The position numbers were made by a program, and so were the translations under genes. A DNA stretch of 64,000 nucleotides from positions 62,001-126,000 of the forward strand of contig NZ_FUYP01000002.1 of NCBI RefSeq assembly GCF_900168005.1, in the 5' to 3' direction. A model generated the notes under the pieces. It ran no database searches. It had not been told where the DNA came from and saw only the letters and a program-made list of their open reading frames with translations. Each line of letters opens with the position of its first letter. The first letter of the stretch is position 1. Source of the DNA: Sphingopyxis flava (GTDB lineage Bacteria > Pseudomonadota > Alphaproteobacteria > Sphingomonadales > Sphingomonadaceae). Positions 36,739 to 46,183 of the stretch are shown one piece after another.

Positions 36739-37170
36739 TCAGTGCGCGGCGCGGCGATTGAGGTCGTGGCCGAGCGCGACCACAGCGACGCCGATCATCG
36801 TTGCCAAAATCTCGCTCCCGTCATGTGGCCGTGACAGCGCCCCTGCCATCATGCCCAGCCCGAAGCTCCCGACCGCAAAGGGCATCATATAGCCGTGGCT
36901 CAGCACCCCGGCGACCAGCGTCACCAGCGCGAAACCGATCGCGACGATCAGCCCGACCTCGTGGAACAGATGATTTTCGAGCACCCCGCTGACGGAGGCG
37001 ATCGATGCGAAGAAAATGGTACTGGCAAGACAATGGACGAGACAGAGCCCCGAAAGCCCCATCGCGAGCTGATCGCCCGAAAGGGAGGTCAGCGGCCGCG
37101 CCTCGCGCGCAGCCCGAATGATCGCGCCGAGGCGTGTCCGGGCAGGGGCAAGGCTGGCGACTTTGGTCAC
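36739..37170 (-). CDS. MerC-domain membrane protein
   Basis: The 143-residue protein has four hydrophobic segments and the MerC-family CxxxC pair in SGLCLVHCLAST (C43 and C47). The MerC family was named for mercury uptake in mer operons, but chromosomal members without other mer genes are common and may move other metals. I chose a GTG at 37170, six bases after GGAG, rather than a TTG at 37221. A Zur-box-like site lies about 50 bases upstream. The gene precedes zur on the same strand. Confidence 0.85.
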   Translation of the reverse strand: MTKVASLAPARTRLGAIIRAAREARPLTSLSGDQLAMGLSGLCLVHCLASTIFFASIASVSGVLENHLFHEVGLIVAIGFALVTLVAGVLSHGYMMPFAVGSFGLGMMAGALSRPHDGSEILATMIGVAVVALGHDLNRRAAH

Positions 37171-37218
37171 CCGATTCTCCGTAACGGCTTTTGCGATGCC
37201 TGATATGGCATAACATGA

Positions 37219-37241
37219 CAAAGGTTACAATATCACATCGC
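37219..37241. promoter_or_regulatory. Zur-box-like operator upstream of the merC-domain gene
   Basis: The core GGTTACAATATCACA (37223-37237) matches 12 of 15 positions of the enterobacterial Zur-box core TGTTATAATATAACA. Over 23 bases about 16 of 22 specified positions fit. It lies about 50 bases before the chosen GTG and 125 bases after the cobT stop. Confidence 0.5.
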
Positions 37242-37294
37242 ACGATTTTGCAAGCGGGTGCCCAAAGCGCGGGTCTGCCGCGGCGGGGATGAAC

Positions 37295-39118
37295 TCAATC
37301 CACGTCGAACAGGCCCGCGAGCTGCTCGACCATCGTGCCGCCCAGTTGCTCGGCATCCATGATCGTTACCGCGCGGCTGTAATAGCGCGTGACATCGTGG
37401 CCGATACCGATTGCGCACAGCTCGACCGGCGACCGCGTCTCGATCCATTCGATGACTTGGCGCAGATGCTGGTCGAGATAGGCGCCGTGGTTGACCGAAA
37501 GCGTGCTGTCGTCGACCGGCGCGCCGTCGCTGATCACCATCAGGACGCGGCGTTCCTCGGGACGATTCACGATGCGGCTGTGCGCCCAAATCAGCGCCTC
37601 GCCATCAATATTTTCCTTGAGAAGGCCCTCGCGCATCATCAACCCGAGCGATTTGCGCGCACGGCGATAGGGTTCGTCAGCCGGCTTGTAGATGATATGC
37701 CTGAGGTCGTTGAGGCGACCGGGATGCGGCGGACGGCCGGCGGTGAGCCAGTCCTCGCGGCTCTGCCCGCCCTTCCACGTCCGGGTGGTGAAGCCGAGGA
37801 TTTCGGTCTTGACGCCGCAGCGCTCGAGGGTGCGCGCGAGAATGTCGGCGCTGATCGCGGCGATGCTGATCGGCCGCCCGCGCATCGAGCCCGAATTATC
37901 GATCAGCAGCGTGACGACGGTATCGCGAAAATCGGTATCGCGCTCGATCTTGTAGGAGAGCGAATGGCCGGGCGAGACGATGACGCGGGCGAGGCGGGCG
38001 GCGTCAAGTTGCCCTTCCTCCTGGTCGAAATCCCATGAGCGGTTCTGCTGCGCCATCAACCGGCGTTGTAATCGGTTCGCAAGCTTGGTCACCGCGCCCT
38101 GCAGATGCGTCATCTGCTGGTCGAGATAGGCGCGCAGCCGCGTCAGTTCGTCGGCGTCGCACAATTCGGTCGCGGCAATGATTTCATCATGTTTTTCGGT
38201 GAAGCGAATATAGTTGAAGTCCGGAACGTCGGTCGGCAGCCGGTTCGGGCGCACGGGCAGCATGCCCTCGTCGCCTTCGCCCCCCATCTCGGGTTCGCCG
38301 TCAGCCTCCATCTCCTCCGCATTCGGATCGGTGTCGCCCTCCTCGGCCTGATCGCCGGCCATTTCGGCGCGCGCGTCGACCTGGCTTTCCCCGCTGCCAC
38401 CCTCTTCGCTTTCCTGTTCCTCCTGGCTCTCCTCGGCCTCGGTTTCGTTGTCCTCGCCGCCATCCTCAGCGCCTTCTTCGACAGGCTCGTCGCTGTAGAT
38501 GAGATCGAGATGGCGGAGCGCGAGCTTCGCGGTTTCGGCAAAAGCCGCCTGGTCGTCGAGCAGCATCGAGAGGGCAGTCAGGTCACCCCCGGCCTCCTTG
38601 TCGATCCATTCGCGCACCAGCGAGAGGCCGGCCTCGGTGCCCTGCGGCGCCGGGTCTCCGGTCAGCGCCTCGCGCAGCATCAGTTCGAGGGCGCTCGAGA
38701 TCGGGACGTCTTCGCGGGTCTGCGCCCGGCTGATCGGGTCCGAGCGCATCCGCATCGCAAGACTGGCCGCCAGATTGCCTCGCATGCCTGCCATATGCCG
38801 TGCACCGAGCGCCTCGACCCGTGCGCGTTCCATCGCGTCGAAGGCGGCCGCCGCCACCGGTTCAGCCGGGCGTCCTGCCGCATGCAGCTTCTCGCTGTGA
38901 TGCTTCATGCGCAGCGCATAGGCATCGGCAAAGCCGCGCGCCTCGGCGACCTGGTCGGCGGGAAGGGTGCGTGACGGTGTGGGCACTTTTATCGCCTTGC
39001 CGATCTGCGCCGGCGCATCGGCGGTAAAGCCGACCTCTACTTCGGGGTCGTGCGCCACCGCTCGCGCGACGCTCGAGAGCGCAGTCTTCAGATCGTCGAG
39101 AGGGGAGGGACTGGTCAT
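37295..39118 (-). CDS. cobT: Cobaltochelatase CobT subunit (vWA domain)
   Basis: CobT works with CobS as the AAA+/vWA part of the aerobic cobaltochelatase that inserts cobalt during B12 synthesis. The 607-residue protein has the usual strongly acidic middle (about residues 215-290, Glu/Asp/Gly/Ser-rich) and a C-terminal von Willebrand A domain with the MIDAS motif DNSGSMRG. The start overlaps the stop of the upstream hydrolase gene (ATGA), so the two are translationally coupled. The large CobN subunit is not in the window. Confidence 0.9.
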   Translation of the reverse strand: MTSPSPLDDLKTALSSVARAVAHDPEVEVGFTADAPAQIGKAIKVPTPSRTLPADQVAEARGFADAYALRMKHHSEKLHAAGRPAEPVAAAAFDAMERARVEALGARHMAGMRGNLAASLAMRMRSDPISRAQTREDVPISSALELMLREALTGDPAPQGTEAGLSLVREWIDKEAGGDLTALSMLLDDQAAFAETAKLALRHLDLIYSDEPVEEGAEDGGEDNETEAEESQEEQESEEGGSGESQVDARAEMAGDQAEEGDTDPNAEEMEADGEPEMGGEGDEGMLPVRPNRLPTDVPDFNYIRFTEKHDEIIAATELCDADELTRLRAYLDQQMTHLQGAVTKLANRLQRRLMAQQNRSWDFDQEEGQLDAARLARVIVSPGHSLSYKIERDTDFRDTVVTLLIDNSGSMRGRPISIAAISADILARTLERCGVKTEILGFTTRTWKGGQSREDWLTAGRPPHPGRLNDLRHIIYKPADEPYRRARKSLGLMMREGLLKENIDGEALIWAHSRIVNRPEERRVLMVISDGAPVDDSTLSVNHGAYLDQHLRQVIEWIETRSPVELCAIGIGHDVTRYYSRAVTIMDAEQLGGTMVEQLAGLFDVD

Positions 39119-40308
39119 GGGGCTTCGGCGTCGGGAATCCGTTTGCAGAGGATGTCGTCGCGTTCCTTGGGCGTTGCGGGGTCGGGAAGCAAGCGGAAGA
39201 CGTGGGGAAGATGCGTCGCCGCGCGTTCGGGCCGTGTCTGCTTGTCCGCGACGACATCGACGAAATCGCGGCAGACGGGCGCGCTGCGCAAAAAATTGCT
39301 GTGCCCGGTCGATCCACGCGAGACGTCGGTCGTATCGATCACGGTCAGGCCGGGAATGGCGGCGGGATAGCAGCGTTCGGGCACTCCCTTCGCTTTCAGA
39401 TCGGCGGCTTTGAACGGATCGAAGCAGTAGGGTGAGCCAAGCCTTGGATAGCCGTGAAGCGCGCGCGAGGCAGCGAGCGCCTTGTCGCGTAGCGAGGTGT
39501 AGATCGTCATATGGCGTCCCCGCTCGATCCGTTCAGGAGCGAGGACATCGTCGCGGATGTCGCGTTCGAATGTCTCGCGATCGATGTCGGGGGAGGCGAG
39601 GACGATATTCGAGATGTTGGTCTCCCGCGCAGCGCGCCGCGACAGGCGGTCGGCCGCCGCGACGGCGGGGATTACCAACCGGGCGCCGAGTGAGTGCGAG
39701 ACGATGACGATCTCCTTGACCCATGGCCGGTCGGCGAGCGTCCGCAGGAAGGACCCGAAGTGACGGACGTCGTGATACATGTTGGTTTCGTCGACCACAT
39801 ATTTCAGCACCTCGCCCTGCGAGGGCCAGCTATATTGAATGACCGGACCGTCGAAGCCGGTCATCCGCGCAATTTGTGCGGCATCTTTCGATGTCGTATC
39901 GAACGTCTCGCGATAGCCATGAACATAAAGAAGTATGCGTCCGTGTCTGCGATCGGTCTCCTCCTCGAGCGCTCGCCACCAGTCGCTTTCATTCTCGAAT
40001 GCCACCGGAGTACCAGGCCTTTTCTTCTCCTTGGCGTGCATCTCGCGCGGTTCTGCGAAGCGGCCGTAACGCAGGGCGTTGCCGCGATGACGGGTAAGGG
40101 TGATCGCAGGCGTGCGGCAATCGGGCAGCCGGCTGGTCACAAAGAAAAGCGGCAGCGCTTCTGAAGCAATCTGCTCGCCAGCCTTGGGTGCGCAGCGTGC
40201 GTCGGCGACATAGTCGGCGTGGCGGACGTCACCATAATCGACCGGCGTGATGCAGCCGGCGAGACTGAGCGCGGCGAGCGGGGCCATCCATGGCGAATGT
40301 CGCTTCAT
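39115..40308 (-). CDS. Alpha/beta hydrolase (DUF900-like), predicted lipoprotein
   Basis: The 397-residue protein has a lipoprotein signal ending in LAGC and an alpha/beta hydrolase domain of the DUF900 group. The oxyanion region is [14 protein letters not shown] and the nucleophile elbow is [10 protein letters not shown] (GxSxG form SHSLG). It should be outside the cytoplasm, while CobS and CobT are cytosolic. It sits between cobS and cobT and overlaps cobT by four bases. The role in this position is unknown. Confidence 0.82.
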   Translation of the reverse strand: MKRHSPWMAPLAALSLAGCITPVDYGDVRHADYVADARCAPKAGEQIASEALPLFFVTSRLPDCRTPAITLTRHRGNALRYGRFAEPREMHAKEKKRPGTPVAFENESDWWRALEEETDRRHGRILLYVHGYRETFDTTSKDAAQIARMTGFDGPVIQYSWPSQGEVLKYVVDETNMYHDVRHFGSFLRTLADRPWVKEIVIVSHSLGARLVIPAVAAADRLSRRAARETNISNIVLASPDIDRETFERDIRDDVLAPERIERGRHMTIYTSLRDKALAASRALHGYPRLGSPYCFDPFKAADLKAKGVPERCYPAAIPGLTVIDTTDVSRGSTGHSNFLRSAPVCRDFVDVVADKQTRPERAATHLPHVFRLLPDPATPKERDDILCKRIPDAEAP

Positions 40309-40328
40309 GCCGTGGCCGCGCCATCGCT

Positions 40329-40401
40329 TGCGACTAGGCGGCAAGCCGCCAGGTCTCGCAGTCTTTCCCATCGAGGGGGAGAGAGGGGGTGGGCGCGGTC
40401 T
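40329..40401. repeat. Short GC-rich inverted-repeat region between cobS and the hydrolase gene
   Basis: A GGCGG-CAAG-CCGCC hairpin and a run of GGGGGAGAGAGGGGG lie in this gap. The composition is like the dispersed element at 41405-41614 and probably part of the same kind of intergenic repeat. Confidence 0.35.
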
Positions 40402-41391
40402 TCACTTGCCGATCACGCTTTCGGGCAGGTCCTCGCCGAAGACCCGCTGATAATATTCGGCGACGATCATCCGTTCAGCCTCGTCGCACTTGTTGAGGAA
40501 TGACAGGCGGAAGGCGAAGCCGATGCTGTTGAAGATCGCGGCATTCTGCGCCCAGCTGATCACAGTGCGGGGGCTCATCACGGTCGAGATGTCGCCATTG
40601 ATGAACCCTTGTCGGGTCAGATCCGCGACCTTGACCATATTGGCGACCGTCGCATCGTCGGTGCCCGGAACCTTGGCGAGGATGATCGCGCTTTCGGTCG
40701 CGGCAGGCAGATAGTTAAGCGTGACGACGATGTTCCAGCGGTCCATCTGGCCCTGGTTGATCTGCTGCGTCCCATGATAAAGGCCGCTTGTGTCGCCAAG
40801 CCCGACCGTGTTCGCGGTCGCGAACAGGCGGAAATGCGGGTTGGGACGGATCACCCGGTTCTGGTCGAGCAGGGTCAGCTTGCCCTCCGCCTCCAGCACG
40901 CGCTGGATCACAAACATCACGTCGGGACGGCCCGCGTCATACTCGTCGAAAACGAGCGCGGTCGGGGTCTGCAACGCCCAGGGAAGCAGGCCTTCGCGAA
41001 ATTCGGTAACCTGCTGGCCGTCGCGCAGCACGATCGCATCGCGGCCGACGAGGTCGATACGGCTGATATGCGCGTCGAGGTTGACGCGGATGCACGGCCA
41101 TTTGAGACGTGCTGCAACCTGTTCGATGTGCGTCGACTTGCCGGTGCCGTGATAGCCCTGCACCATCACACGGCGGTTGAACTTGAACCCCGCCAGGATC
41201 GCGAGCGTAGTGTCGCCGTCGAAGACATAGGCAGGGTCGAGGTCGGGAACCCGTTCATCGGCTTCGCTGAACGCCGGAATCTGCATGTCGATGTCGACCC
41301 CGAAGACCTCGCGCGCATCGACCTCGGTATCGGGCGCGGCGAGCAGCGTCGAGCCGTGATGGTCGGGGAGGCTGTTCGGAAGATCGGTCAT
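40402..41391 (-). CDS. cobS: Cobaltochelatase CobS subunit (AAA+ ATPase)
   Basis: CobS is the AAA+ partner of CobT. The 329-residue protein has Walker [10 protein letters not shown] at about 79-87 and Walker [12 protein letters not shown], with [14 protein letters not shown] near the C-terminus. It resembles CobS of alphaproteobacteria. CobS/CobT assemble in a ring that drives cobalt insertion by CobN. The hydrolase gene lies directly downstream, and cobT after it. Confidence 0.92.
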   Translation of the reverse strand: MTDLPNSLPDHHGSTLLAAPDTEVDAREVFGVDIDMQIPAFSEADERVPDLDPAYVFDGDTTLAILAGFKFNRRVMVQGYHGTGKSTHIEQVAARLKWPCIRVNLDAHISRIDLVGRDAIVLRDGQQVTEFREGLLPWALQTPTALVFDEYDAGRPDVMFVIQRVLEAEGKLTLLDQNRVIRPNPHFRLFATANTVGLGDTSGLYHGTQQINQGQMDRWNIVVTLNYLPAATESAIILAKVPGTDDATVANMVKVADLTRQGFINGDISTVMSPRTVISWAQNAAIFNSIGFAFRLSFLNKCDEAERMIVAEYYQRVFGEDLPESVIGK

Positions 41392-41404
41392 CGTTGGTCG
41401 CCTT

Positions 41405-41614
41405 TCAAACCTTCTCTCCTGAGAGGGAAGGATACGCAGCCTTGCCGGCTGGCCGACCAGGCGAAGGAGGATGAGGGTAGCGAAGCGCAGCTTCGCGCGA
41501 GCCAGAGACCCGCATACCCCTCAACCAACTTCGACCAGGCAACGAGCTGCCAAGTCTTCGCAGCCCCTCCCAGGGGAGAGGGAGTGGGAGAGTTCGGCTA
41601 GCGCGTATCCTCAT
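41405..41614. repeat. Dispersed palindromic intergenic repeat
   Basis: The roughly 200-base gap between the NTF2-like gene and cobS is made of imperfect hairpins: a 9-bp stem at 41410-41431, a perfect GCGAAGC/GCTTCGC stem at 41480-41496, and CCCCT/AGGGG at 41564-41576. The pyrimidine- and purine-rich ends (CTCTCC/GGAGAG) are typical of the dispersed intergenic elements of sphingomonads. Whether it is multi-copy must be checked in the whole genome. Confidence 0.55.
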
Positions 41615-41638
41615 GGGTTGCGGCTTGCAACGCCTTAT

Positions 41639-42076
41639 TCAGAAGACGCCGAGCGCCTTCAGCACCGCAGCCTGGTCGTAATAGGGGCGCTCGCAGATGA
41701 TCTTGTCGCTGCCGGGCGCGAATTCGAAGCTCGCCGCCATGCGGATGCGGAAAGTCTTTCCTGTGGGTTCGACTGTGCGCAGTCCAAGCTTGAGCGGCCC
41801 CAGATGCGTGCCGGTCAGCCAGAATTCGACCAGAACCGTATCGGTCGCGGCATCGGCGGCGATTGCGATGACTTCGTTTGCCTGATCGGGAAAAGGCTCG
41901 CGCGACGAGGCAAAGTAGGAGCGCACCGCTGCCTCGCCATCGAAGATAGTGCCGGGGCCGAGCAACTCGTAGCGTGGATGTTCGAAGGTTGCGAGAACGC
42001 CGTCCCAATCATGCGTGATCTCAAGCGCCATATGGCGGCGGACGGTTTCGATGCGCTTGTCGTCGAGATCGCTCAT
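41639..42076 (-). CDS. NTF2-like (SnoaL-type) protein
   Basis: The 145-residue protein has the small cone-shaped NTF2/SnoaL fold pattern, with EITHDWDGVLATFEHPRYELLGPGTIFDGEAAV split over its early strands and a C-terminal CERPYYDQAAV. Family members include isomerases, hydratases and binding proteins, so the function is open. A strong AAGGAGAG precedes the ATG. It lies 11 bases after the J-domain gene on the same strand. Confidence 0.82.
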   Translation of the reverse strand: MSDLDDKRIETVRRHMALEITHDWDGVLATFEHPRYELLGPGTIFDGEAAVRSYFASSREPFPDQANEVIAIAADAATDTVLVEFWLTGTHLGPLKLGLRTVEPTGKTFRIRMAASFEFAPGSDKIICERPYYDQAAVLKALGVF

Positions 42077-42087
42077 GGCCTCTCTCC

Positions 42088-42678
42088 TTATGCGAAAACG
42101 CGGCTCTTCCTTAAAAGCTGGTATGCTGCAACGACGTCGCTAAGCCGCGCTTCGTGGCTGCGGTCGCCGCCGTTGCGGTCGGGGTGATATTTGCGGACGA
42201 GCTCGCTGTAGCGGCGGCGGAGCGCAGCGCGGTCGGCATCAGGAGCAAGTGCCATGGTCTGCAGTGCGCGGCGCTCCTCGCGGCTAAAGCGCGGGTCGGC
42301 GGCTTCGCGCCGCGCTTCGTCCATCCGCTGGCGGAACCGGGCACCCAGCGCGTCCATCGGGTCCTTGAAATCGGCCCAGCGCGGCGGCAGGTCGGCGATT
42401 CCGGCGGCTCGAAAGGCGCGGCTTTCGGTCTCCCAGCCAGCGGTCGGCGACTGGGCGGCCATGATCTGGTCCGCGCTCATGCCCTCGAAGAAATTATAGC
42501 CTGCGTTGAACTCGCGGACATGGTCGAGGCAGAGCCAGCGCCATGGCGGCGGTCCGTCGGGCGAGCGATGGGCCGAGAGGGGCGCGCGAAATTCGCCGGG
42601 CTCGCGGCAACCCGGAACGGCGCAAGCGGCTTCGCGCGGAACGCGGCCGTGGAATCGGTTGGATCGGGGGCTTGTCAT
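42088..42678 (-). CDS. J-domain protein with N-terminal Cys/His motif
   Basis: The 196-residue protein has a C-terminal J domain with the HPD motif (RKYHPDRNGG), so it should stimulate an Hsp70 such as DnaK. The N-terminus holds CAVPGC and CLDH, spaced like a possible zinc site. Similar J-domain proteins lie beside bolA and cobST in many alphaproteobacteria. The ATG at 42678 has AGGAAAG upstream and faces bolA across 28 bases. Confidence 0.85.
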   Translation of the reverse strand: MTSPRSNRFHGRVPREAACAVPGCREPGEFRAPLSAHRSPDGPPPWRWLCLDHVREFNAGYNFFEGMSADQIMAAQSPTAGWETESRAFRAAGIADLPPRWADFKDPMDALGARFRQRMDEARREAADPRFSREERRALQTMALAPDADRAALRRRYSELVRKYHPDRNGGDRSHEARLSDVVAAYQLLRKSRVFA

Positions 42679-42706
42679 GCTGTGCTTTCCTGCCCAACAT
42701 GGGGGC

Positions 42707-42985
42707 ATGAGCGAAAAAGGTCCAGTGCAACGCGAAATGGAGGAGCTGCTTTCCGCTGCTTTTCCGGGTGCTTCCTTCACTCTCAGCAACGACAGCGCGA
42801 AGCATCATGGCCATGCGGGGGACGACGGCAGCGGCGAATCGCATTTCAGCCTCGCGATCGAATGGGCGGGCTTTGCCGGGCAGTCGCGCGTCGCGCGTCA
42901 GCGCGCGGTGAACAAGGCGCTCGGCGATATGCCGGGAGAGCGCGTCCACGCGCTCGCGATCCGCGCGAAAGCGCCCGGAGAATAG
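42707..42985 (+). CDS. bolA: BolA-family protein
   Basis: The 92-residue protein matches BolA/IbaG-type proteins, which bind monothiol glutaredoxins and act in iron-sulfur handling and stress control. The His-rich NDSAKHHGHAGDDGSGESHF and the C-terminal VNKALGDMPGERVHALAIRA fit well. The start at 42707 was chosen from the family's usual MSEKGPV-like opening; the frame is open far upstream. It is divergent from the J-domain gene. Confidence 0.92.
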   Translation: MSEKGPVQREMEELLSAAFPGASFTLSNDSAKHHGHAGDDGSGESHFSLAIEWAGFAGQSRVARQRAVNKALGDMPGERVHALAIRAKAPGE

Positions 42986-42994
42986 GGGGCTTCG

Positions 42995-43351
42995 ATGGGG
43001 AGCGAGCGGGTCTATCAGTACAGCTTCGCGAGCGTCTATCCGCTTTATGTCGCCAAGGCGGAGCGCAAGGGGCGCACCAAGGCCGAGGTCGACGAGATCA
43101 TTCGCTGGCTGACGGGTTACAGCCAGAAGCAGCTGGAGGCGCTGATCGGGAGCAAGACGGATTTACGCCACTTCTTTGGCGAGGCCCCGGCGATGAACAG
43201 CGCGCGCAGCCTGATCAAGGGAGTTGTCTGCGGCGTCCGGGTCGAAGATATCGAAGAGCCGCTGATGCGCGAAATCCGCTACCTCGACAAGCTGATCGAC
43301 GAACTCGCCAAGGGAAAGGCGATGGAGAAAATCCTGCGGAGACCCGAGTAG
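42995..43351 (+). CDS. DUF2200 family protein
   Basis: The 118-residue protein matches DUF2200 along its full length: [21 protein letters not shown] at the start, then [16 protein letters not shown] and [17 protein letters not shown]. No function is known for the family. It lies nine bases after bolA and 20 before the pirin gene, so these probably share a transcript. Confidence 0.87.
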   Translation: MGSERVYQYSFASVYPLYVAKAERKGRTKAEVDEIIRWLTGYSQKQLEALIGSKTDLRHFFGEAPAMNSARSLIKGVVCGVRVEDIEEPLMREIRYLDKLIDELAKGKAMEKILRRPE

Positions 43352-43371
43352 AGCTGGAAGGAACTTGGCGA

Positions 43372-44256
43372 TTGTACAGCGTCATCACCCCCTCGACCCA
43401 CGACATCGGCGCCTTTGATGTGCGGCGGACCTTGCCAGACAAGGAACGTACGATGGTCGGTCCCTTCATTTTCGTCGACCAGTTCGGCCCGGCGCATTTC
43501 GATATTGGACAGGGGATGGACGTGCGGCCGCATCCCCATATCAACCTTGCGACGCTGACCTATTTGTTCGAGGGCGCGATCGACCATCGCGACAGCCTCG
43601 GCACCTATGCAACGATCCGCCCCGGCGCGTGTAACCTGATGACCGCGGGAAGCGGGATCGTCCACTCGGAGCGCACCCCCGCCGCCGAGCGCGCCGCGGG
43701 TTCGGCGATCTCGGGCATGCAGACATGGCTCGCGCTCCCGGACGGCAAGGAAGAGATCGACCCGGCATTCGAGCATGTTTCGGCCGAGGAATTGCCGCTG
43801 GTCGAGGACGGCAAGGTCTCGGCGCGCGTTATCATGGGCAGCCTCTGGGGCGCCACGGCGCCCACGACGCAGCACAGCGCGACCATTTACGCCGACATAT
43901 TGATGAACGCTGGCGCCAGCCTGCCTATCGAGGCTGAGGCCGACGAGCGCGCAGTGCTCGTGGCGCTCGGAGACGCCAGCCTCGATGGCGAGCCACTTGA
44001 GCGCTACAGCCTCTATATCCTGAAGCCTGGCGAGGCGATGACGCTGCGTGCCGCGAATGACGCACGTGTGATGCTGCTCGGCGGCGAAGCCTTCACGACG
44101 CCGCGGCACCTGTGGTGGAACTTCGTCAGCTCGTCGCGCGAGAGGATCAATGCGGCGAAGCACGACTGGAAGGAGCGCAAATTCCCGCTCGTCCCCGGCG
44201 ACAGCGAGGAGTTCATCCCGATTCCGGAGGTGCCCCGGACACCGAACTACCCATGA
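43372..44256 (+). CDS. Pirin-family protein
   Basis: The 294-residue protein belongs to the pirin group of bicupins. The metal ligands of the first cupin are visible in PHPHINLATLTYLFEG, HRDS and the SGIVHSERTP segment. Some pirins oxidise quercetin; others act as redox-sensitive co-regulators. I chose a TTG at 43372 with a GGAAGGA Shine-Dalgarno eight bases upstream, giving the usual YSVITPSTHDIG start. Its stop overlaps the next gene (ATGA). Confidence 0.87.
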   Translation: MYSVITPSTHDIGAFDVRRTLPDKERTMVGPFIFVDQFGPAHFDIGQGMDVRPHPHINLATLTYLFEGAIDHRDSLGTYATIRPGACNLMTAGSGIVHSERTPAAERAAGSAISGMQTWLALPDGKEEIDPAFEHVSAEELPLVEDGKVSARVIMGSLWGATAPTTQHSATIYADILMNAGASLPIEAEADERAVLVALGDASLDGEPLERYSLYILKPGEAMTLRAANDARVMLLGGEAFTTPRHLWWNFVSSSRERINAAKHDWKERKFPLVPGDSEEFIPIPEVPRTPNYP

Positions 44257-44714
44257 GCGCGGCGCTCGCCCTCGCGCTTGCCCTGTCGGCGCCCGCCTCG
44301 CTTCCGGGTCCGGTCTTCGAGTGCAGCTTTGGCGCCAAGCAGCTGCGTGTGACGCAGGAGAAAGATGCGCTCGTCTATCGCTATGGGACGAAGGCGAGAA
44401 CCGAGCTGCGAATCGCCGCGGATGCAAAGAGCGGCCGCGTCTTTTATCACCGGACCCTCTATCCGCGCGGCGAGGACCAGACGCTGCGCTTTGTGAACGG
44501 CGATTTTTCCTATGTCGTTTTCGCCCATTGGACCGCTCCGCCCTCGAACGACATCGACTTTGACGTACCCGCCGCCCAATATGGCGGGCTCATCGTGATG
44601 CGGGGGGACGCGATCATTTCGACGCGCATCTGCAAGCAAGGGGGCGACATGGTCGAATGGCCGATCTTCAAGACCTTGCCGACCGATGCGGATAATCTGA
44701 CGCCGCCGATCTGA
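44253..44714 (+). CDS. Hypothetical secreted protein
   Basis: The 153-residue protein opens with a short signal-like stretch (MSAALALALALSAPASLPG) and then a compact beta-rich domain with two Cys (FECSFGAK and TRICKQGG). I do not recognise a family. It starts with the ATG overlapping the pirin stop, so it is translationally coupled to it. The signal peptide is predicted by eye only. Confidence 0.72.
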   Translation: MSAALALALALSAPASLPGPVFECSFGAKQLRVTQEKDALVYRYGTKARTELRIAADAKSGRVFYHRTLYPRGEDQTLRFVNGDFSYVVFAHWTAPPSNDIDFDVPAAQYGGLIVMRGDAIISTRICKQGGDMVEWPIFKTLPTDADNLTPPI

Positions 44715-44809
44715 TCGGGGGATCCGATCGCGGACGCGATCGTTCGGGCGCTTGCCAGCCGGACGCCGCTTCGCCAGACAGTTTCGAAATGAAACCAGAG
44801 GAGCGAGGC

Positions 44810-45745
44810 ATGAGCGGCGATTTCGAACAGCTGCGACTGACGCTTTCGACCGGCGTTGAACTCGACGTGGTCGACATGGGGCCAAGGGGCGCGCCAGCGC
44901 TGATCTTCCTTCACGGCTTTCCCGAATCGCACCGCACATGGCGGCACCAGCTTCCTCATTTCGCCGCGCGGTTCCGCTGCATAGCGCCCGACCAGCGCGG
45001 CTATCGCGGCTCGTCGAAGCCGCAGGAGGCCGAAGCCTATACGCCCGACAAGCTGATCGCGGACATTTTTGCGCTGGCTGACGCGCTGGGCGTCGCAGAG
45101 TTCACGATCATCGGTCACGATTGGGGCGGGGCGATTGCGTGGGGCGTGGCGCTCGGCGGCCAGCCCGGCGGCCTGCATCCTGCATGGGCGGGCCGGGTGA
45201 GGCGCGCGGTGATCGCCAACGCGCCGCATCCAGCGATCTTTCAGCGGCTCTTGCTCACCAATGCCGAACAGCGCGCTGCGAGCCAGTATATCCGTATCTT
45301 TCGCGACCCCGCGAGCGATGCGATTCTCGAGGAAGAGGGCATCGCCGGCCTCCTCGCCCACGCCTTTGAGGGCCGGGTGCCGAGCGGCGGGATTCAGCCG
45401 CCTGGCGAAATCGCCCGGCTGCTCGCCGATTGGGAGGATCGCGCCGCCTGCCGCGCAATGGTCAACTGGTATCGCGCCTCGCCGATGAACGTGCCCGCGA
45501 TGGACGAGCCGTTCGCCGAGCCGCCCCCGGCGTCCTTTCCAAAGCTGAGGATTCCGACGCTCGTGATCTGGGCGCTCGACGATGTCGCGCTGCCTGCCTG
45601 CAATCTGGAAGGGATCGAGGAGCATGTGCCCGGCGTGGCCGTCACAAAAATCCCGGGCTGCGGCCATTTTGTGCCCTGGGAGGCACCGCAGGCGGTCAAT
45701 GCCGCGATGGACGGTTTTTTCGAGCGGACGGTCGGGAAAGCCTGA
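44810..45745 (+). CDS. Alpha/beta hydrolase, epoxide hydrolase/haloalkane dehalogenase-like
   Basis: The 311-residue protein has the alpha/beta hydrolase oxyanion loop HGFPESHRTW and the nucleophile elbow GHDWGGAIAW, where the Asp nucleophile is typical of epoxide hydrolases and haloalkane dehalogenases. The catalytic His is in GCGHFVPWEAP. The ATG at 44810 has GAGGAGCGAGG just before it, better than an ATG at 44789. The natural substrate is unknown. Confidence 0.87.
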   Translation: MSGDFEQLRLTLSTGVELDVVDMGPRGAPALIFLHGFPESHRTWRHQLPHFAARFRCIAPDQRGYRGSSKPQEAEAYTPDKLIADIFALADALGVAEFTIIGHDWGGAIAWGVALGGQPGGLHPAWAGRVRRAVIANAPHPAIFQRLLLTNAEQRAASQYIRIFRDPASDAILEEEGIAGLLAHAFEGRVPSGGIQPPGEIARLLADWEDRAACRAMVNWYRASPMNVPAMDEPFAEPPPASFPKLRIPTLVIWALDDVALPACNLEGIEEHVPGVAVTKIPGCGHFVPWEAPQAVNAAMDGFFERTVGKA

Positions 45746-45761
45746 ACCGGTCAGGCGATCC

Positions 45762-46175
45762 TCACTCCTGGGGTAGGAGCAGGCACCCGCTTGCGCCTGC
45801 GAAGCGCGCGCTGCGCGAGGCGAGTAACGGGACGCTGCCCGTCACGGTTTTCGTCTCGGGATCCTCGCGCACCGATACCATCTCCATGCCTGGCTCGAAG
45901 TCGCTCTGGCAGCTTTCGAGGCTGCGGCCCTGAACGTAGCGGCACGAGCAGCCGATCCGCGCGGCATAGGCCGAGCCGAGCTCGGCCTGCGCCTTGAACG
46001 AGGGGAGTTTCCAGATCAGCAGGATCGCGAGCAGGGCAAGCGCGATCAGCGCCCACGGCAGGTATCCGCTCCAGCGGCTCGGTCGTCGGGCCGCTCGCGA
46101 GGGGGGAAGCTCCTGCGGCGACGCAGTCGGGGTCGGTTCCGGCGTTGCCGGCTCGGGCGGGTTGGTGTTAGTCAC
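45762..46175 (-). CDS. Hypothetical membrane-anchored Cys-containing protein
   Basis: The 137-residue protein has a Pro/Thr/Ala-rich N-terminus, one membrane helix (about residues 40-56, LPWALIALALLAILLIW), and a C-terminal domain with IGCSCRYVQGRSLESCQSDFE and a last Cys in GASGCLLLP. I do not recognise a family. The start is a GTG at 46175, only eight bases from the divergent start of the serine hydrolase, so the pair may work together. Confidence 0.72.
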   Translation of the reverse strand: MTNTNPPEPATPEPTPTASPQELPPSRAARRPSRWSGYLPWALIALALLAILLIWKLPSFKAQAELGSAYAARIGCSCRYVQGRSLESCQSDFEPGMEMVSVREDPETKTVTGSVPLLASRSARFAGASGCLLLPQE

Positions 46176-46183
46176 GGGGCGCC

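Noticed and set aside
42154..43371. Long upstream extension of the pirin frame
   Set aside because: It overlaps the J-domain gene, bolA and DUF2200 in another frame, and the pirin similarity starts only at 43372.
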